From Rhodobacterales bacterium 34-62-10 (GTDB lineage Bacteria; Pseudomonadota; Alphaproteobacteria; Rhodobacterales; Rhodobacteraceae): a DNA stretch of 10,519 nucleotides. The position numbers and the translations under genes were made by a program. The stretch is taken from contig NCJR01000046.1 of NCBI GenBank assembly GCA_002282555.1, forward strand, positions 1 through 10,519, written 5' to 3'. Shown piece by piece: positions 1-7,011 of this stretch. The notes beneath the pieces are model-generated. The model did not search any database. It was not told the DNA's origin and was given only the letters and a program-made list of their open reading frames with translations. The number at the start of each line of letters is the position of its first letter. The stretch's first letter is position 1.

Positions 1-230
1 CCCTGCTCAATGCCTGCGTCGCGGGCCTTGGCATCGCCTATCTGCCCAGCTTCCTTTACGCCGATGCGATGGAGAAAGGGCTGGTCCAAGACGCGATCCC
101 CGATCTGCCGGTGGAAACCCAAGGCATCTACGCGGTCTATCCGCCGGGCCGCTTCACCCAGCCCAAGGTCCGCGCCTTCATCGATTTTCTGGTGCATGAA
201 TTTGCAGACAAAGGCCCGACCGAGTGGTAA
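1..230 (+). CDS. LysR-type transcriptional regulator, C-terminal fragment
   Basis: Frame 3 is open from the window edge to a TAA at 228-230 and gives about 75 residues. The peptide reads as the last part of a LysR-type co-inducer-binding domain. A segment containing GLGIAYLPSFL is followed by a short helix with a 'GLVQ' turn, then a strand 'IYAVYPPGR', then the terminal helix 'KVRAFIDFLVHEF'. This is the usual ending of LysR proteins, where a hydrophobic 'vyp..r....kvr.Fidfl' helix closes the fold. The DNA-binding half lies outside the window, so target genes cannot be judged. It converges with the - strand regulator at 283-1146, with a terminator hairpin between them. Internal ATGs give shorter frames in other phases, and these are not real genes. 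The family call is fairly secure and the specific role is unknown. Confidence 0.8.
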   Translation, partial: LLNACVAGLGIAYLPSFLYADAMEKGLVQDAIPDLPVETQGIYAVYPPGRFTQPKVRAFIDFLVHEFADKGPTEW

Positions 231-252
231 GTCTCTGATCTGACACCATGGC

Positions 253-290
253 AAATCCGCCCGCGCCCTCGGTGCGGGTTTGTCATTTTT
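253..290 (+). terminator. Rho-independent terminator after the first LysR gene
   Basis: The outer stem AAATCCGC (253-260) pairs with GCGGGTTT (274-281), including one G-U pair. It is extended by CCG (261-263) with CGG (270-272) around a six-base loop, with T273 bulged. A run of five T follows at 286-290. The hairpin starts 22 bp after the TAA at 230, which fits termination of the + strand gene. It overlaps the stop codon (283-285) of the converging - strand gene. Read in that direction only TTT follows the stem, so it would be weaker as a - strand terminator. Confidence 0.7.
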
Positions 291-1146
291 GGGGGGATTT
301 GCCGGAAAAATGCGCCCGCAGCAGCGTCACCAGACGGCGCTGCAATGGCCGGTGCCGCTGGCGCAGGGGCAGGGCGGCAAACACCGGTTGCGGGATCCGC
401 GGCGCCCCCGTCACCGCATGGGCCTGCCCGATGCCGATCAAGCCCTGCGCCGTATCCTCCAACACATAACCCGCCCCATCCAGCGCAAGGATCAACCCCG
501 CCACCGTTGCATTCTGCCCGCTCGACACAGGCGCCGCGGTCAGTTGCGGCAACAACCCCGCATGGGCGGCACTGAACGCAGGCGAGATATTGGCCCGCAC
601 ATAGCGCTCGGTCGGCAGACCCGCCAAGGCAACAGGCCGGGTCGAGATCATGCGATACCCCACCTCTCCCACCGTCTCGAAATGCAAGTCAGGCTGCGGT
701 TTCGGCGTGAACAGCAGCGCCAGATCCAGCGCCCCGCTGACCAGATCGGCACACATCTGCGCGGAATAATCGGCCTCGATGTAAAACGCAGCCTCCGGTA
801 GGGCCGCGCGAAACTGGCGCATCCAGTCGCCGATATGGTGATCCGTCAGATCGCGCTGCAACCCGATCCGCAGGGTCATGGCGCGGCTGCCCGACCCCGC
901 GGTATCCTGCAACGCCTCGGTCCAGCCTTGCCGCAAGGCCCGCGCATGCGGCTCGAATCGCAAGCCTTCCGTGGTCAGACCCGTGCCCGCGCGGGACCGA
1001 TGAAACAACCGACACCCCAAGGCCGTCTCCAGCGCCCGCACCCGCCCCGATACGGTGGATTGCGTCACCCCCAACCGATCCGCCGTGCGGTTGAAACTGC
1101 GCGTTTCGCACAGGTCCAGAAAGGTCTCCAGCAGCTCGGTTTGCAT
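283..1146 (-). CDS. LysR-type transcriptional regulator (likely regulator of the divergent demethylation operon)
   Basis: Complete LysR-family regulator of 287 residues, close to the usual 290-310. The N-terminus (about residues 1-60) is a typical LysR winged helix-turn-helix: 'LLETFLDLCETRSFNRTAD', then the recognition-helix segment 'GVTQSTVSGRVRALE', then 'LGCRLFHR'. The rest is a substrate-binding-like effector domain, with 'LRIGLQRDL' opening the first subdomain and 'DLALLFTPKPQPDL' being a standard hinge-region strand. I chose ATG at 1146-1144 because AGGA (1156-1153) sits 6 nt upstream of it. A GTG three bases earlier is also in frame, but its ribosome-binding spacing would be only 3 nt. 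The gene is divergent from the operon starting at 1254, and a palindromic LysR-type box overlaps its own leader. This is the classical layout for autoregulation plus control of the neighbouring operon. The ligand is unknown and is inferred to be a substrate or intermediate of that pathway. Confidence 0.9.
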   Translation of the reverse strand: MQTELLETFLDLCETRSFNRTADRLGVTQSTVSGRVRALETALGCRLFHRSRAGTGLTTEGLRFEPHARALRQGWTEALQDTAGSGSRAMTLRIGLQRDLTDHHIGDWMRQFRAALPEAAFYIEADYSAQMCADLVSGALDLALLFTPKPQPDLHFETVGEVGYRMISTRPVALAGLPTERYVRANISPAFSAAHAGLLPQLTAAPVSSGQNATVAGLILALDGAGYVLEDTAQGLIGIGQAHAVTGAPRIPQPVFAALPLRQRHRPLQRRLVTLLRAHFSGKSPQK

Positions 1147-1155
1147 CACATGTCC

Positions 1156-1174
1156 TGATCGCTTTTTCCGATCA
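1156..1174. promoter_or_regulatory. Probable LysR-type operator (T-N11-A palindrome)
   Basis: A perfect 6-bp inverted repeat, TGATCG-N7-CGATCA, occupies 1156-1161 and 1169-1174. Inside it, T1159 and A1171 are separated by exactly 11 bases, matching the ATC-N9-GAT form of the T-N11-A box that LysR proteins commonly recognise. It lies immediately upstream of the lysR start codon and touches its AGGA ribosome-binding site, so protein bound here would be expected to repress lysR itself. Binding is inferred, not shown. Confidence 0.6.
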
Positions 1175-1199
1175 ATAAACCGTAGTCACACGGATTGAT
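1171..1199. promoter_or_regulatory. Second dyad in the divergent promoter region
   Basis: Nested inverted repeats are visible. ATCAAT (1171-1176) pairs with ATTGAT (1194-1199), and CCGT (1180-1183) pairs with ACGG (1190-1193). The right half overlaps the proposed -35 element of the operon at 1195-1200. The dyad shares four bases with the upstream LysR box. A recognition-plus-activation site arrangement for the divergent LysR regulator is a reasonable inference. The length of the dyad alone does not prove function. Confidence 0.4.
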
Positions 1200-1232
1200 A
1201 GAGGGCGCGCCCGCGCCGATAGTCACGCTGAT
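1183..1232. repeat. Imperfect direct repeat TAGTCACnCnGAT, 37 bp apart
   Basis: TAGTCACACGGAT (1183-1195) and TAGTCACGCTGAT (1220-1232) agree at 11 of 13 positions. The repeat unit is 37 bp from start to start, about three and a half helical turns. The first copy abuts the proposed -35 box and the second overlaps the proposed -10 box. This suggests regulator contacts on the operon promoter, but two copies in a short intergenic region could also be coincidence. Confidence 0.4.
1195..1223 (+). promoter_or_regulatory. Putative sigma70-type promoter of the demethylation operon
   Basis: TTGATA (1195-1200, five of six matches to TTGACA) is followed after exactly 17 bp by GATAGT (1218-1223, four of six matches to TATAAT). 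Transcription would start near 1230, giving a leader of about 24 nt that carries AAGGAG (1242-1247), 6 nt before the ATG at 1254. The spacer contains the self-complementary GGGCGCGCCC (1203-1212). The weak -10 box and overlapping dyads fit a promoter that needs an activator. Confidence 0.45.
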
Positions 1233-1253
1233 AAAACGACGAAGGAGCAGGGC

Positions 1254-3680
1254 ATGGCAGAGTTTCCAACACAGGCGCGCGTGGTCATCATCGGTGGCGG
1301 CGTGGTGGGGACATCCGCGCTCTATCATCTGGCTAAAGCTGGCTGGACCGACGCGCTTTTGCTGGAACGCAATGAGCTGACCGCAGGCTCCACATGGCAT
1401 GCCGCAGGCAATGTGCCGACCTTCTCGTCAAGCTGGTCGATCATGAACATGCAGCGCTATTCCGCAGACCTCTACCGCCGCTTGGGGGCCGAGGTGGATT
1501 ATCCCATGAACTACCACGTCACCGGATCGCTGCGTCTGGGCCATTCCCGCGAACGGATGCAGGAATTCGCCCGCGTCGTCGGCATGGGCCGCTATCAGGG
1601 GATGGAGCTTGATCTGCTTGGCCCGGATGAGATGCGGGGCCGCTACCCGTTTCTGGAAACCCACGATCTGCAAGGTGCGCTTTACGACCCCAACGATGGC
1701 GACATTGACCCCGCACAACTGACCCAAGCCCTTGCCAAAGGCGCGCGGCAGATGGGCGCGCGGATCGAACGCTTCTGCCCCGTCACCGCCGTCCGGCGCG
1801 AAGGCGACGAATGGGTCGTCGTCACCCCCAAGGGCGAGGTGCGCTGCGAAAAGGTCGTGAACGCCGCTGGCTATTACGCGCGCGAGGTGGGCGCGATGTT
1901 TGGCCGCGACGTGCCGATGATGGTGATGAGCCATCAGTATCTTCTCTTCGACACCATCCCCGAACTCGCCGATTGGTCCGCCACCCATGGCGCGAAACTG
2001 CCGCTCCTGCGCGATGTCGACAGCAGCTACTACCTGCCGCAGGAAAAGAACGGCTTCAACCTTGGCCCCTATGAGGGGAACTGCCGCGCCCATTGGATCA
2101 CGCCTGATGATCCCATGCCCGAGGATTTCAGCTTCCAGCTTTTCCCCGACGATCTGGAGCGTCTGGAATGGCATATCGCCGACGCCATGGCCCGCGTACC
2201 CCTGCTGGAAAAGGCCAATCTGCAAAAGGTCATCAACGGCCCGATCCCCTATACCCCCGATGGCAACCCGCTGATCGGCCCCATGCCCGGCCTGCCCAAC
2301 GCGTTCGAGGCCTGCGTCTTCACCTTTGGCATCTGCCAAGGCGGTGGTGCGGGCAAGGTGCTGGCCGAATGGGTGACGGAAGGCGGCACCGAATGGGACA
2401 TGTGGTCCTGCGACCCCCGCCGCTTCACGGGGTTCGAGGATCGGGATTACTGCATCGCCAAGGGGATGGAAGTCTACGGCCACGAATACGGCATGCATTT
2501 CCCCCATGCCCGCTGGCCCGCAGGTGCCGATAAAAAACTCTCGGCCCTGCATTCTCGCCTCAAGGCGGTGGGCGCACAATTCGGTGCCTATAACGGCTGG
2601 GAACGCGCCAATTGGTTCGCCGCCCCCGGTGACGACACAAGCTGGGAGGGCAGCCAGACATGGGATCGCGCCGGACCATGGGCACCCCGCGTCGCTGCCG
2701 AATGCGCCGCCGTCCGCGATACATGCGGCGTGCTGGCGATTTCCGGCTTCACCCGCCTCTCGGTCGAAGGGCCGGGCGCGCAGGATTACGTCAATTCCCT
2801 CACCGCCTCGCGCATCCCGCGCGTGGGCCGCGTGGGGCTTGCCTATTTCGCCGACACCAAAGGCCGCATCGTCACGGAAATGTCGGTGATCCCGCGCAGC
2901 CCCGATTGCACATGGCTGATCACCGCAGGGGTCGCGCAAAGCCACGACCGCGAACTGCTGTCCCGCACCGCCCCCGCAGGCATCACCGTGCATGACCGCT
3001 CGGATACATATGACTGCCTTCTGGTCACCGGCCCCAAAGCGCGCGATATCCTCGCCCCGCTCACGGATGCGGACCTATCTCTGCCATGGCTCTCGGCCCA
3101 GGACGCCACCGTCTGCGGCGCCCCCTGCACCCTGATGCGCGTCTCCTTCGCGGGTGAGCTTGGCTGGGAAGTGCACTGCCCCGCCGCCGATGCCCCCGCG
3201 ATCTGGGACGCCGTGACAAATGCCGGGGCCAGACCCTTCGGCATGTTCGCCCTCAACGCCCTGCGCATCGAAAAGGGCTACCGCGCGTGGAAAGGGGACC
3301 TATCGACCGATTACACCCTGCTGCAAGGCGGGCTCGATCGCTTCATCGACTGGTCCAAGGATTTCCCCGGCAAAGCGGCACTTTTGGCCGAACAACAGGC
3401 AGGCGTCACCAAACGTTTCGTCACCCTCACGGTCGCCGCAGGCGATCAGGACGCGCCCTATATGTCCACGCTCTGGCAGGGCGGCCAAGTCGTCGGCGAA
3501 ACCACCAGCGGCGCATGGGGCTACCGCGTGGGATCATCCCTCGCCCTTGGCATGCTGCGCGCCGATCTGACCCAAGCAGGAACCATGTTGGAGGTTGAAA
3601 TCTTTGGTAAGCGTTATCCCGCAACAGTGATGCCGGATGGCCCGATCTGGGACCCGGCCAATGAAAGGATACGCGCATGA
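1254..3680 (+). CDS. FAD-dependent dimethylglycine dehydrogenase-like protein with C-terminal GcvT (folate) domains
   Basis: An 808-residue flavoprotein of the DMGDH/SARDH family. These enzymes oxidise N-methyl groups and pass the resulting C1 unit to tetrahydrofolate. The N-terminal DAO-type FAD domain (about 8-370) has the dinucleotide fold VIIGGGVVG at 11-19. The motif LTAGSTWHAAG places His49 at the position where mitochondrial DMGDH carries covalent 8-alpha-histidyl FAD. 'HQY' (227-229) and 'SSYYL' (257-261) match active-site segments of DMGDH and dimethylglycine oxidase. A linker leads to a GcvT-like domain (about 430-710, with 'GWERANWF' and 'GELGWE') and a GcvT C-terminal barrel (about 715-800). 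Where GcvT and SARDH have the folate Asp in GG-x-x-x-D, this protein has KGRIVTE with Glu542; as I recall it, human DMGDH likewise has Glu there. Good ribosome-binding site AAGGAG. First gene of the operon, and its stop overlaps the next start (ATGA, 3677-3680). No signal peptide, so cytoplasmic. Exact substrate unproven. Confidence 0.88.
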   Translation: MAEFPTQARVVIIGGGVVGTSALYHLAKAGWTDALLLERNELTAGSTWHAAGNVPTFSSSWSIMNMQRYSADLYRRLGAEVDYPMNYHVTGSLRLGHSRERMQEFARVVGMGRYQGMELDLLGPDEMRGRYPFLETHDLQGALYDPNDGDIDPAQLTQALAKGARQMGARIERFCPVTAVRREGDEWVVVTPKGEVRCEKVVNAAGYYAREVGAMFGRDVPMMVMSHQYLLFDTIPELADWSATHGAKLPLLRDVDSSYYLPQEKNGFNLGPYEGNCRAHWITPDDPMPEDFSFQLFPDDLERLEWHIADAMARVPLLEKANLQKVINGPIPYTPDGNPLIGPMPGLPNAFEACVFTFGICQGGGAGKVLAEWVTEGGTEWDMWSCDPRRFTGFEDRDYCIAKGMEVYGHEYGMHFPHARWPAGADKKLSALHSRLKAVGAQFGAYNGWERANWFAAPGDDTSWEGSQTWDRAGPWAPRVAAECAAVRDTCGVLAISGFTRLSVEGPGAQDYVNSLTASRIPRVGRVGLAYFADTKGRIVTEMSVIPRSPDCTWLITAGVAQSHDRELLSRTAPAGITVHDRSDTYDCLLVTGPKARDILAPLTDADLSLPWLSAQDATVCGAPCTLMRVSFAGELGWEVHCPAADAPAIWDAVTNAGARPFGMFALNALRIEKGYRAWKGDLSTDYTLLQGGLDRFIDWSKDFPGKAALLAEQQAGVTKRFVTLTVAAGDQDAPYMSTLWQGGQVVGETTSGAWGYRVGSSLALGMLRADLTQAGTMLEVEIFGKRYPATVMPDGPIWDPANERIRA
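2595..2620 (+). repeat. 26-bp exact repeat, copy 1 (GcvT domain of the first flavoprotein)
   Basis: This stretch, encoding GWERANWFA in the first flavoprotein gene, is identical at all 26 bases to 5896-5921 in the second. The flanking bases differ on both sides. The peptide is a conserved GcvT-domain segment of the DMGDH/SARDH family, so selection on the protein explains part of it. Identity at every synonymous position is notable when the genes are otherwise well diverged. Confidence 0.85.
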
Positions 3681-4567
3681 CCAAGATCACACTCCTCGAC
3701 GGTGGCATGGGCCAAGAACTGATCCACCGCTCCGGCGACCGGCCCACGCCGCTGTGGTCCACCCAAGTCATGGTCGATCATCCGGGCATCGTGCAGGCGG
3801 TGCATGCCGATTACTTCGCGGCGGGCGCGACGATTGCCACCACCAACAGCTATGCCGTGCATCATGACCGTCTGGCTGGCACCGCGTTGGAAGGGCAGTT
3901 TGACGCCCTCATCGCGCTCTCGCTGTCTGAAGCCCAAGCCGCCCGCGCCGCCCATGGGTCAGGCCGCATCGCAGGCAGCATCGGACCTTTGATCGCCAGC
4001 TACCGCCCCGATATCCACCCCGCCCATGACGTGGCCATGCCCCTTTATGCTGAGGTCGCGAAAGCCTTGGCCAAAGGCTGCGACCTGATCATCTGCGAAA
4101 CCGTGGCCAGCATCGCCCATGCCAAAGCCGCACTGGAAGGCGCGCTGCAATCAGGCAAACCCGTCTGGCTCTCCCTCACCGTCAATGACACAGACGGCAC
4201 CCGCCTGCGCTCCGGCGAGGCGCTCTCGGACGTCCTCGCCATCTCAGGTGACGCCGCCGCCATCATGATCAACTGCTCCATGCCCGAAGCGATTCCGGCC
4301 GCGATGGATGTGCTGGCCCAAGGCGACAAACCCTTCGGCGCCTATGCCAACGGTTTCACCAAGATTTCCGACGGTTTCCTCACCCACAAACCCACCGTCG
4401 ATGCCCTCTCCGCCCGGCAGGACTTGGGGCCACAGGCTTACGCCAAACACGCCATGGGCTGGATCGCCCAAGGCGCCACCATCGTCGGCGGCTGCTGCGA
4501 GGTCGGCCCCGCCCATATCGCGCAACTCGCAGGCCAAATCCGCGCTGCGGGACATGAGGTTGTCTGA
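3677..4567 (+). CDS. Homocysteine S-methyltransferase family protein (BHMT/MmuM-like, zinc-dependent)
   Basis: A 296-residue TIM-barrel enzyme of the S-methyl_trans family. Members move a methyl group from betaine, S-methylmethionine or related donors onto the zinc-bound thiol of homocysteine, giving methionine. It opens with the family signature LLDGGMGQEL (6-15), followed by 'ATIATTNSY' (51-59), as in BHMT and MmuM. The zinc ligands are visible: Cys200 in 'INCS', and Cys273-Cys274 in 'GGCCEVGP' near the C-terminus. Length is close to MmuM (about 310) and shorter than mammalian BHMT (about 405), which has a C-terminal dimerisation arm missing here. AAAGGA (3664-3669) lies 7 nt before the ATG, and the start overlaps the previous stop by 4 nt. 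Its place between two N-methyl dehydrogenases suggests it demethylates a quaternary ammonium donor, such as glycine betaine, to the dimethyl compound. An S-methyl or sulfonium donor is equally compatible with the family. Confidence 0.85.
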   Translation: MTKITLLDGGMGQELIHRSGDRPTPLWSTQVMVDHPGIVQAVHADYFAAGATIATTNSYAVHHDRLAGTALEGQFDALIALSLSEAQAARAAHGSGRIAGSIGPLIASYRPDIHPAHDVAMPLYAEVAKALAKGCDLIICETVASIAHAKAALEGALQSGKPVWLSLTVNDTDGTRLRSGEALSDVLAISGDAAAIMINCSMPEAIPAAMDVLAQGDKPFGAYANGFTKISDGFLTHKPTVDALSARQDLGPQAYAKHAMGWIAQGATIVGGCCEVGPAHIAQLAGQIRAAGHEVV

Positions 4568-7011
4568 TGGCTGAACTTCCCACCCGCGCGCAGGCTGTCA
4601 TCATCGGGGGCGGCGTCTCGGGCTGCTCGGTCGCCTATCATCTGGCCAAAGCGGGTTGGACCGATATCATCCTGTTGGAGCGCAAACAGCTGACCTCCGG
4701 CACCACATGGCACGCGGCTGGCCTGATCGGGCAGTTGCGCGGCAGCCAGAACATGACGCGATTGGCGAAATACTCCGCCGATCTTTACGTCAAGCTTGAG
4801 GCGGAAACGGGCGTCGCCACTGGCATGCGGCAAACCGGGTCCATCTCGGTCGCCCTGACCGCACACCGGCTTGAGGAACTCCGCCGCCAAGCCACGCTCG
4901 CCCGCGCCTTCGACGTGGACGTGGCCGAAATCTCCCCGGCCCAGATCAAGGCGATGTATCCCCACCTCAACGTCGGTGACGTACTGGGCGGCGTCCACCT
5001 GCCACTCGATGGGCAATGCGACCCCGCCAATATCGCCATGGCCCTGGCCAAAGGCGCGCGGATGCGCGGCGCGCGCATCGTGGAAGGCGTCAAGGTGACC
5101 CGCGTCACCGATGATGGCACCAGCGTCACAGGCGTCGATTGGGAAACCGCCGAAGGCCAAGGCCATATCGCCGCCGATGTGGTCATCAACTGCGGCGGCA
5201 TGTGGGGCCGCGATCTGGCCGCGCAGTCGGGCGTGACCCTGCCGCTGCATGCCTGCGAACATTTCTACCTGCTGACCGAACCCGTCGAAGGCTTGGGCCG
5301 CCTGCCCGTGCTGCGCGTCCCCGATGAATGCGCCTATTACAAGGAAGACGCGGGCAAAATGATGCTGGGCGCGTTCGAGCCAAAGGCGAAACCCTGGGGC
5401 ATGAACGGCATATCCGAGGATTTCTGCTTCGATAGCCTGCCTGAGGATTTTGACCATTTCCAACCCATCCTCGAACACGCCATGCACCGCATGCCCCTGT
5501 TCCAGACGGCAGGGATTCACACCTTCTTCAATGGCCCCGAAAGCTTCACCCCCGATGACCGCTACTATCTGGGCGAAGCCCCGGAAAAACGCGGCTACTG
5601 GATCGCGGCTGGGTACAACTCCATCGGCATCGTCTCATCCGGCGGCGCTGGCATGGCGCTCGCCCATTGGATCACCGAAGGCGCGCCGCCCTTTGACCTC
5701 TGGGAAGTCGATATCCGCCGCGCCCAACCGTTCCAGCGCAACCGCCGCTATCTGCGCGAACGCGTGACCGAAACGTTGGGCCTGCTCTACGCCGATCACT
5801 ACCCCTACCGCCAGGTTGAAACCGCCCGCGGCATCCGCCGCTCACCGCTGCACCAACATCTGGCCGACCGTGGCGCGGTATTTGGCGAAGTCGCAGGCTG
5901 GGAACGCGCCAATTGGTTCGCACGCCCGGGGCAGGAACGGGCATACCGCTACGACTGGCACCGCCAGAACTGGTTCGACAACCAGCGGGCTGAACATATG
6001 GCCATCCGCAACGGTGTCGGCCTCTTCGACATGACCAGCTTCGGCAAAATCCGGGTCGAAGGGCCGGGGGCGCTTCCCTTCCTGCAACGCCTCTGCGCCA
6101 ATCAGATGGACGTGCCCGCAGGCCGCATCACCTATACCCAGATGCTCAACGACCGGGGCGGGATCGAATCCGACCTGACCGTGACGCGCCTGTCGGAAAC
6201 CGCCTTCCTTCTGGTCGTCCCCGGCGCCACTCTCCAGCGCGATCTGGCATGGCTGCGCCGCCATCTGGGGGATGATCTGGCCGTGATCACCGACATGACC
6301 GCGTCCGAGGCGGTGCTCTGCCTCATGGGGCCGCAATCCCGCGACCTGATGGCCCGCGTCAGCCCTGATGATCTGGGCAATACCGCCCATCCCTTCGGGG
6401 TCGCGCGTGAGATCGAGATTGGCATGGGCCTCGCCCGCGCGCACCGCGTGTCCTATGTCGGCGAGTTGGGGTGGGAGCTTTACGTCAGCACCGACCAAGC
6501 CGCCCATGTATTCGAAGCGCTGGAGGAGGCGGGGTCAGACATGGGCCTCACCCACTGCGGTCTGCACACGCTGGACAGTTGCCGGATCGAGAAAGCCTAT
6601 CGTCACTGGGGCCATGACATCACAGACGAGGATCACGTGCTGGAAGCGGGCCTTGGCTTTGCCACCCGCACGGGCAAGGGCGATTTCATCGGCCGCGACG
6701 CAGTGCTGCGCAAACGCGAGGCGGGTTTGAACCGCCGCATGGTGCAACTCCTGCTGCAAGACCCCGAACCGATGCTGTTCCATAACGAAGCACTGGTGCG
6801 CGACGGCAAGATCGTCTCGATCGTCACCTCCGCCAATTACGGCCACGCCCTCGGTGGTGCGGTCGGCATGGCCTATGTCCCTTGCGCGGGTGAAACCGCC
6901 GAGGATGTTCTGGCCTCCACCTACGAGATTGAAGTGGCGGGGCGGCGCTTTGCCGCCAAAGCCTCGCTTGACCCGCTGTATGACCCCAAGGGCGAAAGGA
7001 TGAAGGCATGA
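4567..7011 (+). CDS. FAD-dependent sarcosine dehydrogenase-like protein with C-terminal GcvT (folate) domains
   Basis: An 814-residue paralogue of the operon's first protein, with the same architecture: FAD domain (about 8-370, VIIGGGVSG at 11-19), linker, GcvT-like folate domain (about 430-715) and GcvT C-terminal barrel (about 720-805). Several signatures place it nearer sarcosine dehydrogenase: LTSGTTWHAAGL followed by 'QLR', and 'RGGIESDLTV' with Asp536, the conserved folate-contacting acid of GcvT proteins. His49 is at the covalent-FAD position, and 'EHFYLLT' (His232) and 'CAYYKED' (257-258) correspond to active-site segments. The expected reaction is oxidation of an N-methyl or N,N-dimethyl amine, with the C1 unit captured as 5,10-methylene-tetrahydrofolate and electrons passed to an ETF or similar carrier encoded elsewhere. 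GAGG (4556-4559) precedes the ATG by 7 nt. The start overlaps the previous stop by one base (TGATG), and the end overlaps the next start (ATGA). Paired with the first gene, it could complete dimethyl-to-unmethylated conversion. Confidence 0.88.
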   Translation: MAELPTRAQAVIIGGGVSGCSVAYHLAKAGWTDIILLERKQLTSGTTWHAAGLIGQLRGSQNMTRLAKYSADLYVKLEAETGVATGMRQTGSISVALTAHRLEELRRQATLARAFDVDVAEISPAQIKAMYPHLNVGDVLGGVHLPLDGQCDPANIAMALAKGARMRGARIVEGVKVTRVTDDGTSVTGVDWETAEGQGHIAADVVINCGGMWGRDLAAQSGVTLPLHACEHFYLLTEPVEGLGRLPVLRVPDECAYYKEDAGKMMLGAFEPKAKPWGMNGISEDFCFDSLPEDFDHFQPILEHAMHRMPLFQTAGIHTFFNGPESFTPDDRYYLGEAPEKRGYWIAAGYNSIGIVSSGGAGMALAHWITEGAPPFDLWEVDIRRAQPFQRNRRYLRERVTETLGLLYADHYPYRQVETARGIRRSPLHQHLADRGAVFGEVAGWERANWFARPGQERAYRYDWHRQNWFDNQRAEHMAIRNGVGLFDMTSFGKIRVEGPGALPFLQRLCANQMDVPAGRITYTQMLNDRGGIESDLTVTRLSETAFLLVVPGATLQRDLAWLRRHLGDDLAVITDMTASEAVLCLMGPQSRDLMARVSPDDLGNTAHPFGVAREIEIGMGLARAHRVSYVGELGWELYVSTDQAAHVFEALEEAGSDMGLTHCGLHTLDSCRIEKAYRHWGHDITDEDHVLEAGLGFATRTGKGDFIGRDAVLRKREAGLNRRMVQLLLQDPEPMLFHNEALVRDGKIVSIVTSANYGHALGGAVGMAYVPCAGETAEDVLASTYEIEVAGRRFAAKASLDPLYDPKGERMKA
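5896..5921 (+). repeat. 26-bp exact repeat, copy 2 (GcvT domain of the second flavoprotein)
   Basis: Second copy of the repeat found at 2595-2620, in the same reading phase and coding for the same nine residues of the paralogous flavoprotein. The two copies are direct repeats about 3.3 kb apart. Recombination between them would delete the homocysteine methyltransferase gene and leave a hybrid flavoprotein. Confidence 0.85.

Noticed and set aside
10..243. Short + strand frame at the left edge
   Set aside because: It lies out of phase with the LysR C-terminal reading frame at the same place. Its Arg/Ser/Pro-rich translation resembles no protein.
1428..2993. Long antisense open frame (521 codons) opposite the first flavoprotein gene
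   Set aside because: The translation is low in family resemblance and rich in Gly, Ala, His and Arg, as expected for the mirror frame of a high-GC gene. The sense strand carries a complete, recognisable flavoprotein.
3614..3955. Possible small - strand gene near the first operon junction
   Set aside because: It overlaps the flavoprotein end and the methyltransferase start, which are joined by an ATGA overlap with a good ribosome-binding site. No independent evidence supports it.
4438..5520. Antisense open frame (360 codons) across the homocysteine methyltransferase / second flavoprotein junction
   Set aside because: It crosses two well-supported sense genes, has no recognisable domain and is a codon-bias shadow.
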